NCBI RefSeq assembly: GCF_007971525.1
Contig: NZ_CP042437.1
Location: 1,860,001 to 1,924,000, forward strand
Direction: 5' to 3'
Source: Mucilaginibacter ginsenosidivorax
GTDB taxonomy: Bacteria > Bacteroidota > Bacteroidia > Sphingobacteriales > Sphingobacteriaceae
DNA length: 64,000 bases
Below are positions 1 to 9,106 of the stretch, in pieces. The notes beneath the pieces were generated by a model that was not told the DNA's origin, did not search any database, and saw only the letters and a program-made list of their open reading frames with translations. The stretch's first letter is position 1; each line of letters begins with the position of its first letter. The position numbers were made by a program, and so were the translations under genes.

Positions 1-588
1 ATAAGAAGCTATCAAACTGATGATAAGTTATTGAAATCTTTCATTCAAAATTTCTCGTTTAAATATAAAGATGGTGCCTATGGCTTCAGACAGACCCAAC
101 GCGAAACCTGGTTATATCGAAATAATGATGCTACATCCTTTGGCAACGAAATTTTAGATGTAGTTCGATATACCAGAAAAGGGGATAAATATATGCAATT
201 GATTATGGACTTTGATGACCAGATTACCAGGGTGCCAAACTCAGATCTGATAAATTATATCCACATCCCCGTTCGTATTAAACTATTCAGAGTCAAATTT
301 GATGCCAACGATAAGGTAAAATCGCTTGATTTTAGTTGCATTCTGGACCCTTATCAAAACTATTTCCAAACGGTAAAGCTTTTTGAAGCAGGATTTGGTG
401 ATCCTACTAATATAATAAACAAACATCCTACAAGTTACCCTTTTATGAGTGATTGGTATCATGCTGACTTTAAAGGCATTAGTAAATATTCCTTAAGTAT
501 CGATATGCAAGATATCACAGATGCCCAAACGGGTAATCTAACAGGCCCGATGGTGTTGATTATGACTATAACGGCAGATCGCCCTTAG
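1..588 (+). CDS. Hypothetical protein, 5'-truncated by window edge
   Basis: The reading frame is open from the first base and ends at TAG 588, so the true start is outside the window. A TTG at 31 is an unlikely start. The visible part is about 195 residues, rich in aromatic and charged residues (Tyr, Phe, Asp, Lys), with no signal peptide or membrane segment. I recognise no domain. The following gene starts 32 bases later on the same strand, so the two may be co-transcribed. The real gene is supported by normal codon use across the whole frame; its function is unknown. Confidence 0.6.
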   Translation: MRSYQTDDKLLKSFIQNFSFKYKDGAYGFRQTQRETWLYRNNDATSFGNEILDVVRYTRKGDKYMQLIMDFDDQITRVPNSDLINYIHIPVRIKLFRVKFDANDKVKSLDFSCILDPYQNYFQTVKLFEAGFGDPTNIINKHPTSYPFMSDWYHADFKGISKYSLSIDMQDITDAQTGNLTGPMVLIMTITADRP

Positions 589-620
589 GCAGGCTAATTT
601 AAAAACGTTAAATTAAAAGA

Positions 621-1724
621 ATGAAAGCATATCTTACAATAGCAGTACTTTTTTTTGCTTCTGCCGCTTTTGCACAAAGCCACACCTATAAAGCCGGCTG
701 CCGTTATTATGTTGCGCCGGCCTCTGCAACCGCCTCGAAAGATGTTCATGCCGGGCGCCTTGCCGAAGATATGTGCCCGGCTTGTTTAAAGGATGCAAAG
801 GCCGAGGAAGTAGCCAGGATTAAAGAAAACGACAGGGTGCAAAGAATAGTGATGGCTAAAAAAGAAGCGGCACGCAAAGCAGAAAACGACGCTGCTGATA
901 AAGCAAACACCGAGCGAATTAATAAAATTTATAATGGCTCAACAAAAGTTGAATATGCGATACCTAAAGAAGACCTTGCAGGTGGTAAGAAAGTGGTAAT
1001 GGCCGCAGGTCCGCAAATAAAAATGATTGCGGGTATCGATAATGTATTTTACAATGAACAAAATCAAAGTGAGGTGGTGTTAGAAAAAGACCCGGCCTGG
1101 AGAGGCATCAGCTCCTCATCTGCAACAAACTCTCTTCCAATAGGTTATGGCATGGCTATGTACAAAGATGGCGCCCGCGGAAAGTACACCAATAGACCTA
1201 ACGATTTCAAATCGAGCGTTGGTAGAGCTTTTAATTACGAAACTTATACCTGGGACATTATTAATATTAAAAACCAAAGGGTGTTTAACAGAGAGGATAT
1301 TGTTGAAGTAGAGCATATTGCAGGAAATTGGTTTTTAGCTGGGACAGACTTTAGATTAGCATTTTCAAATAGTAGTTCAGATACTAAATTTTTATATAAT
1401 ATAAAATCAAAACAAAAAATCGAGTTTTCGCAACTTGCCTATTATGAGGGTTCAGAATACGATACTGCGTCTGGAAAGAATGGTGGGCCCGGTTTTTACA
1501 CAAATGAGGCTGTTATTGTTGTAAAAGATAATCCATCCTACCCTGTTCCAATTGGTATGTTTAACATCAGAGAAGCTTATAACAATATTTTTTCCTTACC
1601 GGATTTGTCAACCTGGGTTGCATGTGTTGTAAACTACGGTAAATTCATTAGCAGATCGTCATTTAACAAAGTAGAGTTTTATTTTATTTTAAAAAATGGA
1701 ACAGTGGTTAAAAAAAATAACTGA
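621..1724 (+). CDS. Hypothetical exported protein with coiled-coil segment
   Basis: This encodes 367 residues starting with a clear Sec signal peptide (MKAYLTIAVLFFASAAFAQ, cleavage after Ala-Gln near residue 19). The mature N-terminus holds Cys27 and a CPAC pair near residues 52-55, followed by a Lys/Glu/Ala-rich helical stretch (about residues 58-110) that looks like a coiled coil. The remainder is polar and beta-rich with no motif I recognise. It probably acts in the periplasm or at the outer membrane. Base composition drops in GC toward the 3' end (after about 1350), which may mean the C-terminal part has a different history. Function unknown. Confidence 0.6.
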   Translation: MKAYLTIAVLFFASAAFAQSHTYKAGCRYYVAPASATASKDVHAGRLAEDMCPACLKDAKAEEVARIKENDRVQRIVMAKKEAARKAENDAADKANTERINKIYNGSTKVEYAIPKEDLAGGKKVVMAAGPQIKMIAGIDNVFYNEQNQSEVVLEKDPAWRGISSSSATNSLPIGYGMAMYKDGARGKYTNRPNDFKSSVGRAFNYETYTWDIINIKNQRVFNREDIVEVEHIAGNWFLAGTDFRLAFSNSSSDTKFLYNIKSKQKIEFSQLAYYEGSEYDTASGKNGGPGFYTNEAVIVVKDNPSYPVPIGMFNIREAYNNIFSLPDLSTWVACVVNYGKFISRSSFNKVEFYFILKNGTVVKKNN

Positions 1725-1813
1725 TGGGTTTTATCTGTTGATTTATTTATGTAGTCGTTGCAAACTGGTAAAAGTTCTCTCTGATAGGTTGCAATCCTGC
1801 TGAGCGCTGAAAT

Positions 1814-2464
1814 ATGCAAGACGAAATTGCCCATCTCCTCTTCTTAATACAAACCGGCCAAAAATCCAAGGCCGAAGTAGTGGCCGTGCTTAACGACATT
1901 AGGGAGGATATAAAAAACGATCCCTCCAAAGGAAAGGAGTTGGGGCCATATATCCGCTTAATTAACGATGCTATCAAACCGGAACCCTCATCAACAGGTA
2001 TTAACTGGGTACTTGTTGATGGGGGCTTTTTAGCCATAGGCCATAAACCGGGCGGAAAAATTTCTCTTGATGGCTTAAAACACGATGGTGCCACGGCCAT
2101 AATTACCCTGTTACATGAAAATGAAGGCGCTGTGCAAATTGGAACAAAAACCAAACAAGCCGGGATGGAGTGGCTATGGTTCCCGTTTTCGGCTTCCAAA
2201 CCCAATGAACAATACGATACTACCAACGTTTTAAAGCTATTTAACCAATTGCAGTTGTTATTAAAAGGTGGCGGTAAAATATACATCCATTGCTCTGCCG
2301 GTATCCACCGCACAGGCATGATAACTTATGGCCTGCTGCGTTACATCGGGTATGATAAAAATGTAGCACTGCAAATGCTTACCAATTTAAGGGGCGTAAC
2401 AGCCAACCAGGTGGGGGCCGACCGCCTGCTATGGGGAGATAAATACGCCACTAAAAAAGAGTAA
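1814..2464 (+). CDS. Dual-specificity/tyrosine-type protein phosphatase
   Basis: This encodes 216 residues. The cysteine-dependent phosphatase loop HCSAGIHRTG is at residues 159-168, with nucleophile Cys160 and phosphate-binding Arg166, matching HCxxGxxR of the dual-specificity and tyrosine phosphatase superfamily. Asp and Trp residues upstream (WLWFPFSASKP, 120-130) sit where the general-acid loop is expected, but no Asp is obvious there, so the acid is unassigned. No signal peptide, so it is probably cytoplasmic. It could act on phosphotyrosine or another phosphate ester. The C-terminal GVTANQVGADRLLW segment is conserved-looking but unknown to me. Substrate not predictable from context. 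Confidence 0.75.
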   Translation: MQDEIAHLLFLIQTGQKSKAEVVAVLNDIREDIKNDPSKGKELGPYIRLINDAIKPEPSSTGINWVLVDGGFLAIGHKPGGKISLDGLKHDGATAIITLLHENEGAVQIGTKTKQAGMEWLWFPFSASKPNEQYDTTNVLKLFNQLQLLLKGGGKIYIHCSAGIHRTGMITYGLLRYIGYDKNVALQMLTNLRGVTANQVGADRLLWGDKYATKKE

Positions 2465-2741
2465 TGGTGTATTGCTAAAAGTTTTGCCCTATTTGGCCCA
2501 AAGCTTGTGTGGGGGAATGACGCAAGTGAGTTGTGATTGTTTTCATTTTTAACATTTAATGGATGAGCATAACGTATAAGTTTAACAGCGCCCCAGTTAA
2601 ATTGAAACTCTTTTCTAAACAAGTCATAAATCATCTGCGCATTAGCGACCTACTATGTGTACACAAGGTAGATTAGTTGCCCTAAGGAGATGAATACGCA
2701 AATATTGGCACACCACGTCAACAGCGATAGTATTAAGTTGG

Positions 2742-3269
2742 CTACCAGCTAACGGTGTCTACCTTTCGTTTTACGATGATAGCTTCTGTATCGGCTTTGG
2801 TTTTATTCCCTTTAAGCAACTGTTTTTGCCGGGCAGCATCGCTATTAATCGCCTTTGAATTAACGTCCGTTCGGGGGTTAGATGTAGATAACGTGAAATT
2901 TACATGGGTATAGGTCGATCCTTGTGCAGGCCGCCTATAACTCACTGCGTATCCGCACTTATCTAACGATTGTTCACATTGCAAAATATCATTGCCGTCC
3001 AGTTCTTTACGATGGTCCAATGCAAATTTTGAATAAGAAACGGCACTGTCGCAATTCGCCCTTTTAAAGTAACATACTGCGATAAACCAGGCGGTTTTTG
3101 CATTTTTTTGCAGTTTAAATGACTGCTGAAATTTATCGGCACTTTCCTTGTATTTATTTTCCGAGTATAATTTAGCCCCGTCCTTAAAATACGTTTTGTA
3201 ATCTGCTTCCTGGGCAAATAGCCGTGAAGAGCCTAAAATTAATAGTATAACGGTTACGGCTGGTTTCAT
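2742..3269 (-). CDS. Exported TPR-like hypothetical protein
   Basis: This encodes 175 residues with a Sec signal peptide ending at LFAQ (about residue 20). Residues 25-100 form two or three helix pairs with TPR-like spacing (for example GAKLYSENKYKESADKFQQS), typical of protein-interaction repeats. The tail is polar. The upstream gene (3272-3637, same strand) ends two bases before this start, so they form a two-gene operon. TPR proteins often serve as periplasmic scaffolds; no partner can be named here. Confidence 0.6.
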   Translation of the reverse strand: MKPAVTVILLILGSSRLFAQEADYKTYFKDGAKLYSENKYKESADKFQQSFKLQKNAKTAWFIAVCYFKRANCDSAVSYSKFALDHRKELDGNDILQCEQSLDKCGYAVSYRRPAQGSTYTHVNFTLSTSNPRTDVNSKAINSDAARQKQLLKGNKTKADTEAIIVKRKVDTVSW

Positions 3270-3271
3270 AA

Positions 3272-3637
3272 TTAATTTAATGAGTTGTTTACTTTCTTTT
3301 CAGAGTGGTAAGTGGTATCTATTTTACCGTTACTTTTTTTTTGAATTATCACAGCACCGCCATCCTCACTGGCAGGACTAACGCTTTTAGTATAATCAAC
3401 CGATTTATCGACCTTGATGGCGTAACCGATAAGGAATGTGCCTAATAATACAAACAACAAGCCGGGCGACGAACTGGCGAGCCCCAGTTTCGTGCCCTTC
3501 ATATCGGCAGTAAAGTTAAACTTGCCTGTAACGCCTGCCGAAATAAGTTTGTACCCCAAGCGTACAATTAAATAACCAAGCGTGAAACAGAATATTTTCA
3601 ATAAAAAAAGCAGAATACCGGGCAGGAAAAGTTCCAT
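3272..3637 (-). CDS. Small membrane protein, unknown
   Basis: This encodes 121 residues with two strongly hydrophobic segments (about residues 3-30 and 55-75) and a polar C-terminal tail rich in Ser, Lys and Thr. It is first in a tight pair with the TPR-like gene at 2742-3269. I recognise no family. The 3638-3981 gap on its far side holds a repeat remnant around 3788, two small hairpins and the sucB terminator. Confidence 0.5.
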   Translation of the reverse strand: MELFLPGILLFLLKIFCFTLGYLIVRLGYKLISAGVTGKFNFTADMKGTKLGLASSSPGLLFVLLGTFLIGYAIKVDKSVDYTKSVSPASEDGGAVIIQKKSNGKIDTTYHSEKKVNNSLN

Positions 3638-3787
3638 AGTGAATAGGTTTTCACAAAAATATCATATTTTATTACATATCCTAAAATTTTTAATGAGGTG
3701 CAATTCAATTTGTTGCGGTAATTTATGCCCATAATTGAAACAAAACAGTAATGTTAACCATAGAAAAGAAAGATGATGCCCCAATGA

Positions 3788-3905
3788 CACGACCGCCTTG
3801 AAAGGGTGACATATACCGGCGAGATGTTGAGTGTATAACTTAGGTTAGTCCACACACTATCCGGCTAAAACCGGCCCTTCTGGCGAGAGGCGCATGTGAT
3901 GCGCC
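3788..3905. repeat. Decayed intergenic repeat and hairpins
   Basis: This contains TTGAAAGGGTGACATAT followed by CCGGCGAGATG, which resembles the third copy of the GCCCTGAAAGGGTG family at 46672-46720. It is followed by the small palindromes CCGGCTAAAACCGG and GAGGCGCATGTGATGCGCC. The rest of 3638-3933 has no gene that I can support. Confidence 0.5.
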
Positions 3906-3935
3906 TCTACGGTAGGGCAAGCAGCTCACAATGCA

Positions 3936-3961
3936 AAAAGCCCGGTTATCGCCGGGCTTTT
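3936..3961. terminator. Rho-independent terminator after sucB
   Basis: Ten-base arms AAAAGCCCGG and CCGGGCTTTT enclose a six-base loop. It lies 20 bases past the sucB stop on the minus strand. The flanking A and T runs let it work in both directions. Confidence 0.85.
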
Positions 3962-3981
3962 CAAATATTCAGGTGGCGTTA

Positions 3982-5574
3982 TTAAACGCCTAATAATAAT
4001 CTTGCAGGATCTTCCAGCAGTTGTTTTACACGTACAAGGAAGCTTACCGATTCGCGGCCGTCGATGATGCGGTGATCATACGACAGGGCCAGGTACATCA
4101 TGGGGCGGATAACCACTTGTCCGTTTATGGCAACAGGGCGCTCAATAATATTGTGCATCCCCAGGATAGCCGATTGCGGCGAGTTTAATATCGGGGTCGA
4201 CATCATTGATCCAAATACACCGCCGTTGGTGATGGTGAATGTACCACCGGTCATTTCGGAAATGGTGAGCTTGTTTTCGCGGGCTTTACCGGCCAATACT
4301 ACAATGGCTTTTTCAATTTCGGCAAGGCTAAGGCTATCGGCATTACGAATAACCGGCACCACCAAACCTTTAGGAGCCGATACGGCGATAGAAACATCGG
4401 CGTAGTTGCTGTATACAATTTCTTCGCCTTCTATACGGGCATTTACAGCCGGCCAGTCTTTCAGCGCCTCGGTAACTGCTTTGGTAAAAAACGACATAAA
4501 GCCTAAGCCAACGCCATGTTTCTCTTTAAATTTATCTTTGTACTTGCTGCGCAATTCCATGATAGGCTGCATATCCACTTCGTTAAAAGTGGTAAGCATG
4601 GCTGTTTCGTTTTTAACAGCTACCAAGCGTTTGGCAACAGTTTTACGCAGTGAGGTCATCTTCTCACGTTTCTCGCTTCTTGAGTTTTGAGTTGCGGGTT
4701 CCGAGTTTTGAGTTGGAGCTGCAGACTTAGGACTTTCGGCTACAGGCTTAGGACTTGAAGCCTGAGCGCCTAATGCATCACCTTTGGTAATACGGCCATC
4801 AACACCTGTACCGGAAACGGCTTTAGGGTCAACGCCTTTTTCGGCCAATATTTTTGCCGCCGCAGGCGATGGGGTACCTGATGCATAAGTAACGGCTCCG
4901 GCGGCTGATACAGGCGCACCACCACGAGGCGATTCGTCGGTCGCGCTTACTACAGCGGGCGTAACTGCAATAGGAGCAGCACCTACACCTTCAATGGTAC
5001 ACACAACAGCGCCAATTGGCAATACGTCGCCTTCTTTGGCTATAGTTTTTAATACGCCGGCTTTTTCGGCAGTTAATTCAAATGTGGCTTTATCTGATTC
5101 CAGTTCGGCAATGGCCTCATCCATTTCAACGGCATCACCATCTTTTTTTATCCAGCGTGATAAAGTAACCTCGGTGATTGATTCGCCTACGGTTGGTACT
5201 TTAATTTCTAAAGAAGCACCACCTGCCACAGGGGCCGGTGCAGCAACAGGCGCGGCAGCGGCCACAGGAGCCGGTGCTGGTGCGTTAGCCACCACTTCGG
5301 GCTGTGGTTGTGCAGCCGGTGCAGGAGCAGCAGCGCCTTCGCCTTCTTCAATATTGGCAACCAATGCGCCAATGGCTAAAGTATCGCCCTCTTTGGCAAC
5401 AATTTGTAAAGTACCTGCACGCTCGGCAGTAAGTTCAAAAGTGGCCTTGTCCGATTCTAACTCGGCAATAACTTCATCCATCTCCACGTGATCGCCATCC
5501 TTCTTTTTCCAGCTTGCCAGGGTTACTTCTGTTATTGATTCACCTACGGTAGGTACTTTGATCGCTAAACTCAT
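3982..5574 (-). CDS. sucB: 2-oxoglutarate dehydrogenase E2 (dihydrolipoyl succinyltransferase)
   Basis: This is the succinyl-transferring core of the 2-oxoglutarate dehydrogenase complex in the TCA cycle. The 530 residues contain two tandem lipoyl domains (about 2-77 and 121-196, each with ESDKA carrying the lipoyl lysine, Lys43 and Lys162), Ala/Pro linkers, an E3-binding domain (about 234-268, [13 protein letters not shown]), a Ser/Pro/Thr/Gln linker, and the catalytic domain from about 305 with DHRIIDG near the end (His501, Asp505). Most SucB proteins have one lipoyl domain, so the doubled domain is notable. It follows sucA with a 129-base repeat-containing spacer. ATG 5574 gives the expected [13 protein letters not shown] start. 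Confidence 0.95.
   Translation of the reverse strand: MSLAIKVPTVGESITEVTLASWKKKDGDHVEMDEVIAELESDKATFELTAERAGTLQIVAKEGDTLAIGALVANIEEGEGAAAPAPAAQPQPEVVANAPAPAPVAAAAPVAAPAPVAGGASLEIKVPTVGESITEVTLSRWIKKDGDAVEMDEAIAELESDKATFELTAEKAGVLKTIAKEGDVLPIGAVVCTIEGVGAAPIAVTPAVVSATDESPRGGAPVSAAGAVTYASGTPSPAAAKILAEKGVDPKAVSGTGVDGRITKGDALGAQASSPKPVAESPKSAAPTQNSEPATQNSRSEKREKMTSLRKTVAKRLVAVKNETAMLTTFNEVDMQPIMELRSKYKDKFKEKHGVGLGFMSFFTKAVTEALKDWPAVNARIEGEEIVYSNYADVSIAVSAPKGLVVPVIRNADSLSLAEIEKAIVVLAGKARENKLTISEMTGGTFTITNGGVFGSMMSTPILNSPQSAILGMHNIIERPVAINGQVVIRPMMYLALSYDHRIIDGRESVSFLVRVKQLLEDPARLLLGV
4669..4764 (-). repeat. sucB linker coded by repeat-like DNA
   Basis: Codons about 271-302 of sucB contain reiterated AGTCCTAAG/CCTAAGTCT and ACTCAAAACTC units. 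They read as [12 protein letters not shown] and [11 protein letters not shown]. These words look like the intergenic TTAAGACT repeats at 14001-14079 and 63256-63305, not like ordinary linker codons. Confidence 0.5.
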
Positions 5575-5599
5575 ATTTTAGTATTGTATATTTTTTAAT

Positions 5600-5697
5600 G
5601 GTTGTACGTTATACGTTTTAAGTTGTACGTTTTGCATAGTCAGCTAACGTTGTACGTTTTTTATGGACACGTATAACGTACCACGTAAAACGTATCA
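5600..5697. repeat. sucA-sucB spacer inverted repeat
   Basis: The spacer between the two genes contains GTTGTACGTT three times on one side and ACGTATAACGTACCACG on the other. The two halves are largely reverse complements (TACGTTATACGTTTTA against TAAAACGTATAACGTA with differences). The transcript could form a long hairpin between the sucA and sucB reading frames. Confidence 0.65.
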
Positions 5698-5703
5698 CCT
5701 AAC

Positions 5704-8532
5704 TCAATCCGCTCCGGCGTCAGCCATTTTTTTGGTTGTCTTTTTTATTGCTTCTTTTACCACTTTACCGGCAGGTGCTTCAAATGCTTTTGAAACAATG
5801 TAGGCCTGCTGAGCGGCATGCTGTTTGGCAAAACCGGTAGCGGTACTACTGCCCTCGTTACGTGATATCACATTCAGGTTTATTACCGTATCGTTGTGGA
5901 ATTTGCGGCAAATGTATGGCCAAGCGCCCATATTTTCGGGCTCTTCCTGTACCCAGATAAACTCGGTAGCTTTTTCGTATTTGGCTTTTATCTTTAGTAT
6001 TTGTGTAACCGGGGTTGGGTACAATTGCTCTACACGTACTATGGCTACATCCTTACGTTTATCGGCCAGTTGCTTATCCAGCAAATCGTAATAAACTTTA
6101 CCGGTGCACAACAGTACACGTTTTACCTTTTTAGGATCAGCATAAACATCGTCAATCAGCTCGTGGAATTTACCGTTTGTAAAATCTTCAATTGGCGATA
6201 CACATTTAGGGCTACGCAATAAACTTTTAGGTGTAAATATGATAAGCGGCTTGCGGAAATCGCGGTGCATTTGCCTCCTTAATATATGGAAGAAGTTTGC
6301 CGGCGTAGTACAGTTAGCTACCTGGATATTATCATCGGCACAAAGCTCCATAAAACGCTCCACACGGGCCGATGAATGTTCGGGGCCCTGGCCTTCATAA
6401 CCGTGCGGCAGCAACATCACCAGGCCATTGCCGCGCTGCCATTTTGTTTCGGCACTGGCAATATATTGGTCAACAATAATTTGGGCACCGTTAAAGAAAT
6501 CGCCAAATTGCGCTTCCCAAATGGTTAAGGCGTTGGGGTTGGCTAAAGCGTAACCATACTCAAACCCAAGTACGCCATATTCAGATAGCAGGGAATTATA
6601 AATGCTCAGCTTTGCTTCAGTTTCGATAGTTGCCAATGGCGTATACTCATCTTCCGAATCGGCAAGGGTTAATACCGCATGACGGTGCGAGAAAGTACCA
6701 CGCTTAACATCTTCGCCACTTAACCTTAGCGGATAACCTTCTTTTAATAAGGTTCCGTAGGCTAAAAGCTCACCCATGGCCCAGTCAAAAACCTTGGTCT
6801 GGTTCACCATAATCTTGCGGTCTTCAAACAGTTTCTCAATTTTTTTGAAAAACTCCATGTCGGCCGGCAGTGTGGTTAACTTATTACCTATCGCTAATAA
6901 TTCTTCTTCGGGTACCGATGTGTCAATCGCTTTTACAAACTCTTTATGGCTGGCCAGGTGTAATCCACTCCAGGCGCCTTCAAACATGGCAATGGTATCG
7001 GTAAACCTGTCTTCGGCTTTCGATTCATCCAGCTTTTGCTGCAATTCATCCTTAAACGCCTTCTCTACGCCCTTCAGGTAATTGGCATCAATGCTGCCTT
7101 CATCAATCAGTTTCTGATTGTAAATTTTAAGCGGGTTAGCATGCGCCTCTATGGCTTTGTACAACAATGGCTGGGTGAATTTTGGTTCATCAGCCTCGTT
7201 GTGACCATAGCGGCGGTAACATAGGATATCAATAAATACATCCTCGTTAAATACCTGCCTGTACTCCATGGCAAGGTTAACCACGTAGGCCAAAGCCTCC
7301 ACATCATCGCCATTTACGTGGAATACCGGGGACAACACAGTTTTTGCCACATCGGTACAATAGGTACTTGAACGGGCGTCTTTATAGTTGGTGGTAAAAC
7401 CTATCTGGTTATTGATAACCAGGTGAATGGTGCCGCCGGTGCGGTAGCCATCCAGTTTTTCCATTTGTAAAACTTCGTAAACAATACCCTGGCCTGCAAC
7501 AGATGCATCACCATGGATTAATATAGGGGCAATTTTTGAATGATCGCCATTGTATTTAAAGTCGATTTTTGAACGGGTGATACCTTCCACAACCGGGTCA
7601 ACCGCCTCTAAGTGCGAAGGGTTGGGGCAAAGGCTCAGGTGTACTTTTTTTCCGTTTGATGTGATTACGTCTGTTGAAAAGCCTAAATGGTATTTAACAT
7701 CCCCACCAAAAGGAGATTCAGAATCAAAGTTTTTGCCTTCAAACTCCGAGAATACCTCTTTATAGGTTTTCTCCATGATGTTGGTAAGCACATTTAAGCG
7801 GCCGCGGTGGGCCATACCGATGATGAATTCCTCGATACCCAAATCGGCGCCCTTTTTAATAACCGAATCCATGGATGGGATCAGCGCCTCGGCTCCTTCG
7901 AGCGAGAAGCGTTTTTGACCCAGGAATTTTGTACCCAAAAAGTTTTCGAAAGTAACAGCCTCATTGAGCTTGTTCAGCATCGATTTTTTCTCGTCGATGG
8001 TGAAAGATGGCGTGTTGCGGTTTTTTTCCATCCTATCCTCAAACCATTTGATTTTGATAGGGTTGCGGATGTACCGGTATTCAGCGCCAATGGCACGGCA
8101 GTAAGTATCTTCCAATAACTGGCGGATGTCGCTCAGCTTGGCAGCGCCCAGGCCAACTTCAACACCGGAGTTAAAAACGGTATCCAGATCGGCCTCGCTT
8201 AAGCCAAATGTTTCCAGCTCTTTACCCGGATAATAGTGGCGGCGCTCGCGTACCGGGTTGGTTTTAGCAAACAGGTGGCCGCGTGAGCGGTACCCATCTA
8301 TCATGTTAAGCACCTTGATCTCTTTTAAAAAGTGATCGTAAGTTTTATCATCAACGCCAGGCGCAGCTGTTGAAGCTGCTGTGCCTGTTGCATTTGTATT
8401 TATGTTAAATTCAAACCCCTCGAAAAACTTTTGCCAGCCATAATCTACCGATTCGGGGTCTTGTTTGTATGCTTCGTATAAGGAATTGATGTAGTCTGCG
8501 TTGCCGCTATTGATATAATTTAGACGATCCAT
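5704..8532 (-). CDS. sucA: 2-oxoglutarate dehydrogenase E1
   Basis: This is the thiamine-diphosphate E1 component, which decarboxylates 2-oxoglutarate and succinylates the lipoyl groups of SucB. From ATG 8532 the protein is 942 residues, the usual length. The N-terminal peptide DYINSLYEAYKQDPESVDYGWQ is typical of the SucA E2-binding helix. Other family segments visible are GMAHRGRLNVL, GDASVAGQGIVYEVLQM and the C-terminal transketolase-like part with LPHGYEGQGPEHSSAR. A TTG-like upstream extension to 8559 adds nine atypical residues, so I prefer ATG 8532. It is the first gene of sucAB. The C-terminal Ala/Lys-rich tail (KEAIKKTTKKMADAGAD) is unusual. Confidence 0.96.
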   Translation of the reverse strand: MDRLNYINSGNADYINSLYEAYKQDPESVDYGWQKFFEGFEFNINTNATGTAASTAAPGVDDKTYDHFLKEIKVLNMIDGYRSRGHLFAKTNPVRERRHYYPGKELETFGLSEADLDTVFNSGVEVGLGAAKLSDIRQLLEDTYCRAIGAEYRYIRNPIKIKWFEDRMEKNRNTPSFTIDEKKSMLNKLNEAVTFENFLGTKFLGQKRFSLEGAEALIPSMDSVIKKGADLGIEEFIIGMAHRGRLNVLTNIMEKTYKEVFSEFEGKNFDSESPFGGDVKYHLGFSTDVITSNGKKVHLSLCPNPSHLEAVDPVVEGITRSKIDFKYNGDHSKIAPILIHGDASVAGQGIVYEVLQMEKLDGYRTGGTIHLVINNQIGFTTNYKDARSSTYCTDVAKTVLSPVFHVNGDDVEALAYVVNLAMEYRQVFNEDVFIDILCYRRYGHNEADEPKFTQPLLYKAIEAHANPLKIYNQKLIDEGSIDANYLKGVEKAFKDELQQKLDESKAEDRFTDTIAMFEGAWSGLHLASHKEFVKAIDTSVPEEELLAIGNKLTTLPADMEFFKKIEKLFEDRKIMVNQTKVFDWAMGELLAYGTLLKEGYPLRLSGEDVKRGTFSHRHAVLTLADSEDEYTPLATIETEAKLSIYNSLLSEYGVLGFEYGYALANPNALTIWEAQFGDFFNGAQIIVDQYIASAETKWQRGNGLVMLLPHGYEGQGPEHSSARVERFMELCADDNIQVANCTTPANFFHILRRQMHRDFRKPLIIFTPKSLLRSPKCVSPIEDFTNGKFHELIDDVYADPKKVKRVLLCTGKVYYDLLDKQLADKRKDVAIVRVEQLYPTPVTQILKIKAKYEKATEFIWVQEEPENMGAWPYICRKFHNDTVINLNVISRNEGSSTATGFAKQHAAQQAYIVSKAFEAPAGKVVKEAIKKTTKKMADAGAD

Positions 8533-8817
8533 GTTAAAATGATCTTTAAAACAGTGCAAAAGTAAGCATATACGGTAATATACTTCACAATTAATTGTAA
8601 AGAAATTCAGTTAAAAATGATGCAGTTTTAATGGGAATGAGTAGTTTGAAGGGTAAAATATGGTTGCTCAGGATTGAAAAGAGTAAAACTTAATAATGGC
8701 CATATCTCTCCTTGTGCTTTCAAATAGAACTGTTAGCGGGTGCGGAACCCTGGCCTCCGCGATTCAGAATCTAAAGTTTTGAAATTTTATGGAGAGCAAT
8801 TGTTGAACAAATATTAT

Positions 8818-8825
8818 TATTTTTG
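8818..8825 (+). promoter_or_regulatory. Putative -7 box of antitoxin-like gene
   Basis: TATTTTTG matches the Bacteroidota -7 consensus TAnnTTTG. It lies only five bases before ATG 8831, so any transcript would be almost leaderless. No well-spaced -33 TTG is seen. Confidence 0.4.
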
Positions 8826-8830
8826 TTAAT

Positions 8831-9046
8831 ATGAATGCAGATTTAAACATCAATGAAATCTTGTTGCAGGTTGAACGACTGGACAAAGAAGATCAGCTAA
8901 GTCTTTTAGAAAAGCTTGCATTAATGATTCGTAAATCTGAACGAAAACAAAAGCAGACAAAACTATCTTCACTGTCAGGCATAGGCTCATCTTTATGGAG
9001 CAACTTAGACATTGATGAATATGTAGATCAGGAAAGACAGTGGTAG
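8831..9046 (+). CDS. Solitary antitoxin-like small protein
   Basis: This encodes 71 residues: an N-terminal helical stretch (NEILLQVERLDKEDQLSLLEKL), then a Lys/Gln-rich linker and the C-terminal motif LSGIGSSLWSNLDIDEYVDQERQW split over residues 46-71. Short helical proteins ending in a Trp-, Asp- and Tyr-containing tail of this kind are common antitoxin partners of PIN-domain toxins in Bacteroidota. Here no toxin gene follows: only 60 bases separate the stop from the convergent nuclease gene. It may be an orphan antitoxin or a remnant of a toxin-antitoxin pair. The family assignment is from general similarity only. Confidence 0.55.
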   Translation: MNADLNINEILLQVERLDKEDQLSLLEKLALMIRKSERKQKQTKLSSLSGIGSSLWSNLDIDEYVDQERQW

Positions 9047-9106
9047 TAAAGCTTAATCGATGAATGATTGATAATTTGCGAGAATTCTTTGTTAAGATAT
9101 TTTAAC

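Noticed and set aside
2520..2634. Minus-strand frame beginning MIYDLFRKEFQFNWGAVKL
   Set aside because: The first part looks protein-like, but the frame soon runs antisense through the phosphatase gene and I recognise no family; too weak for a gene or a pseudogene call.
3751..3801. Short frame MLTIEKKDDAPMTRPP
   Set aside because: Sixteen codons that end in the decayed repeat; may be a gene remnant, but cannot be supported.
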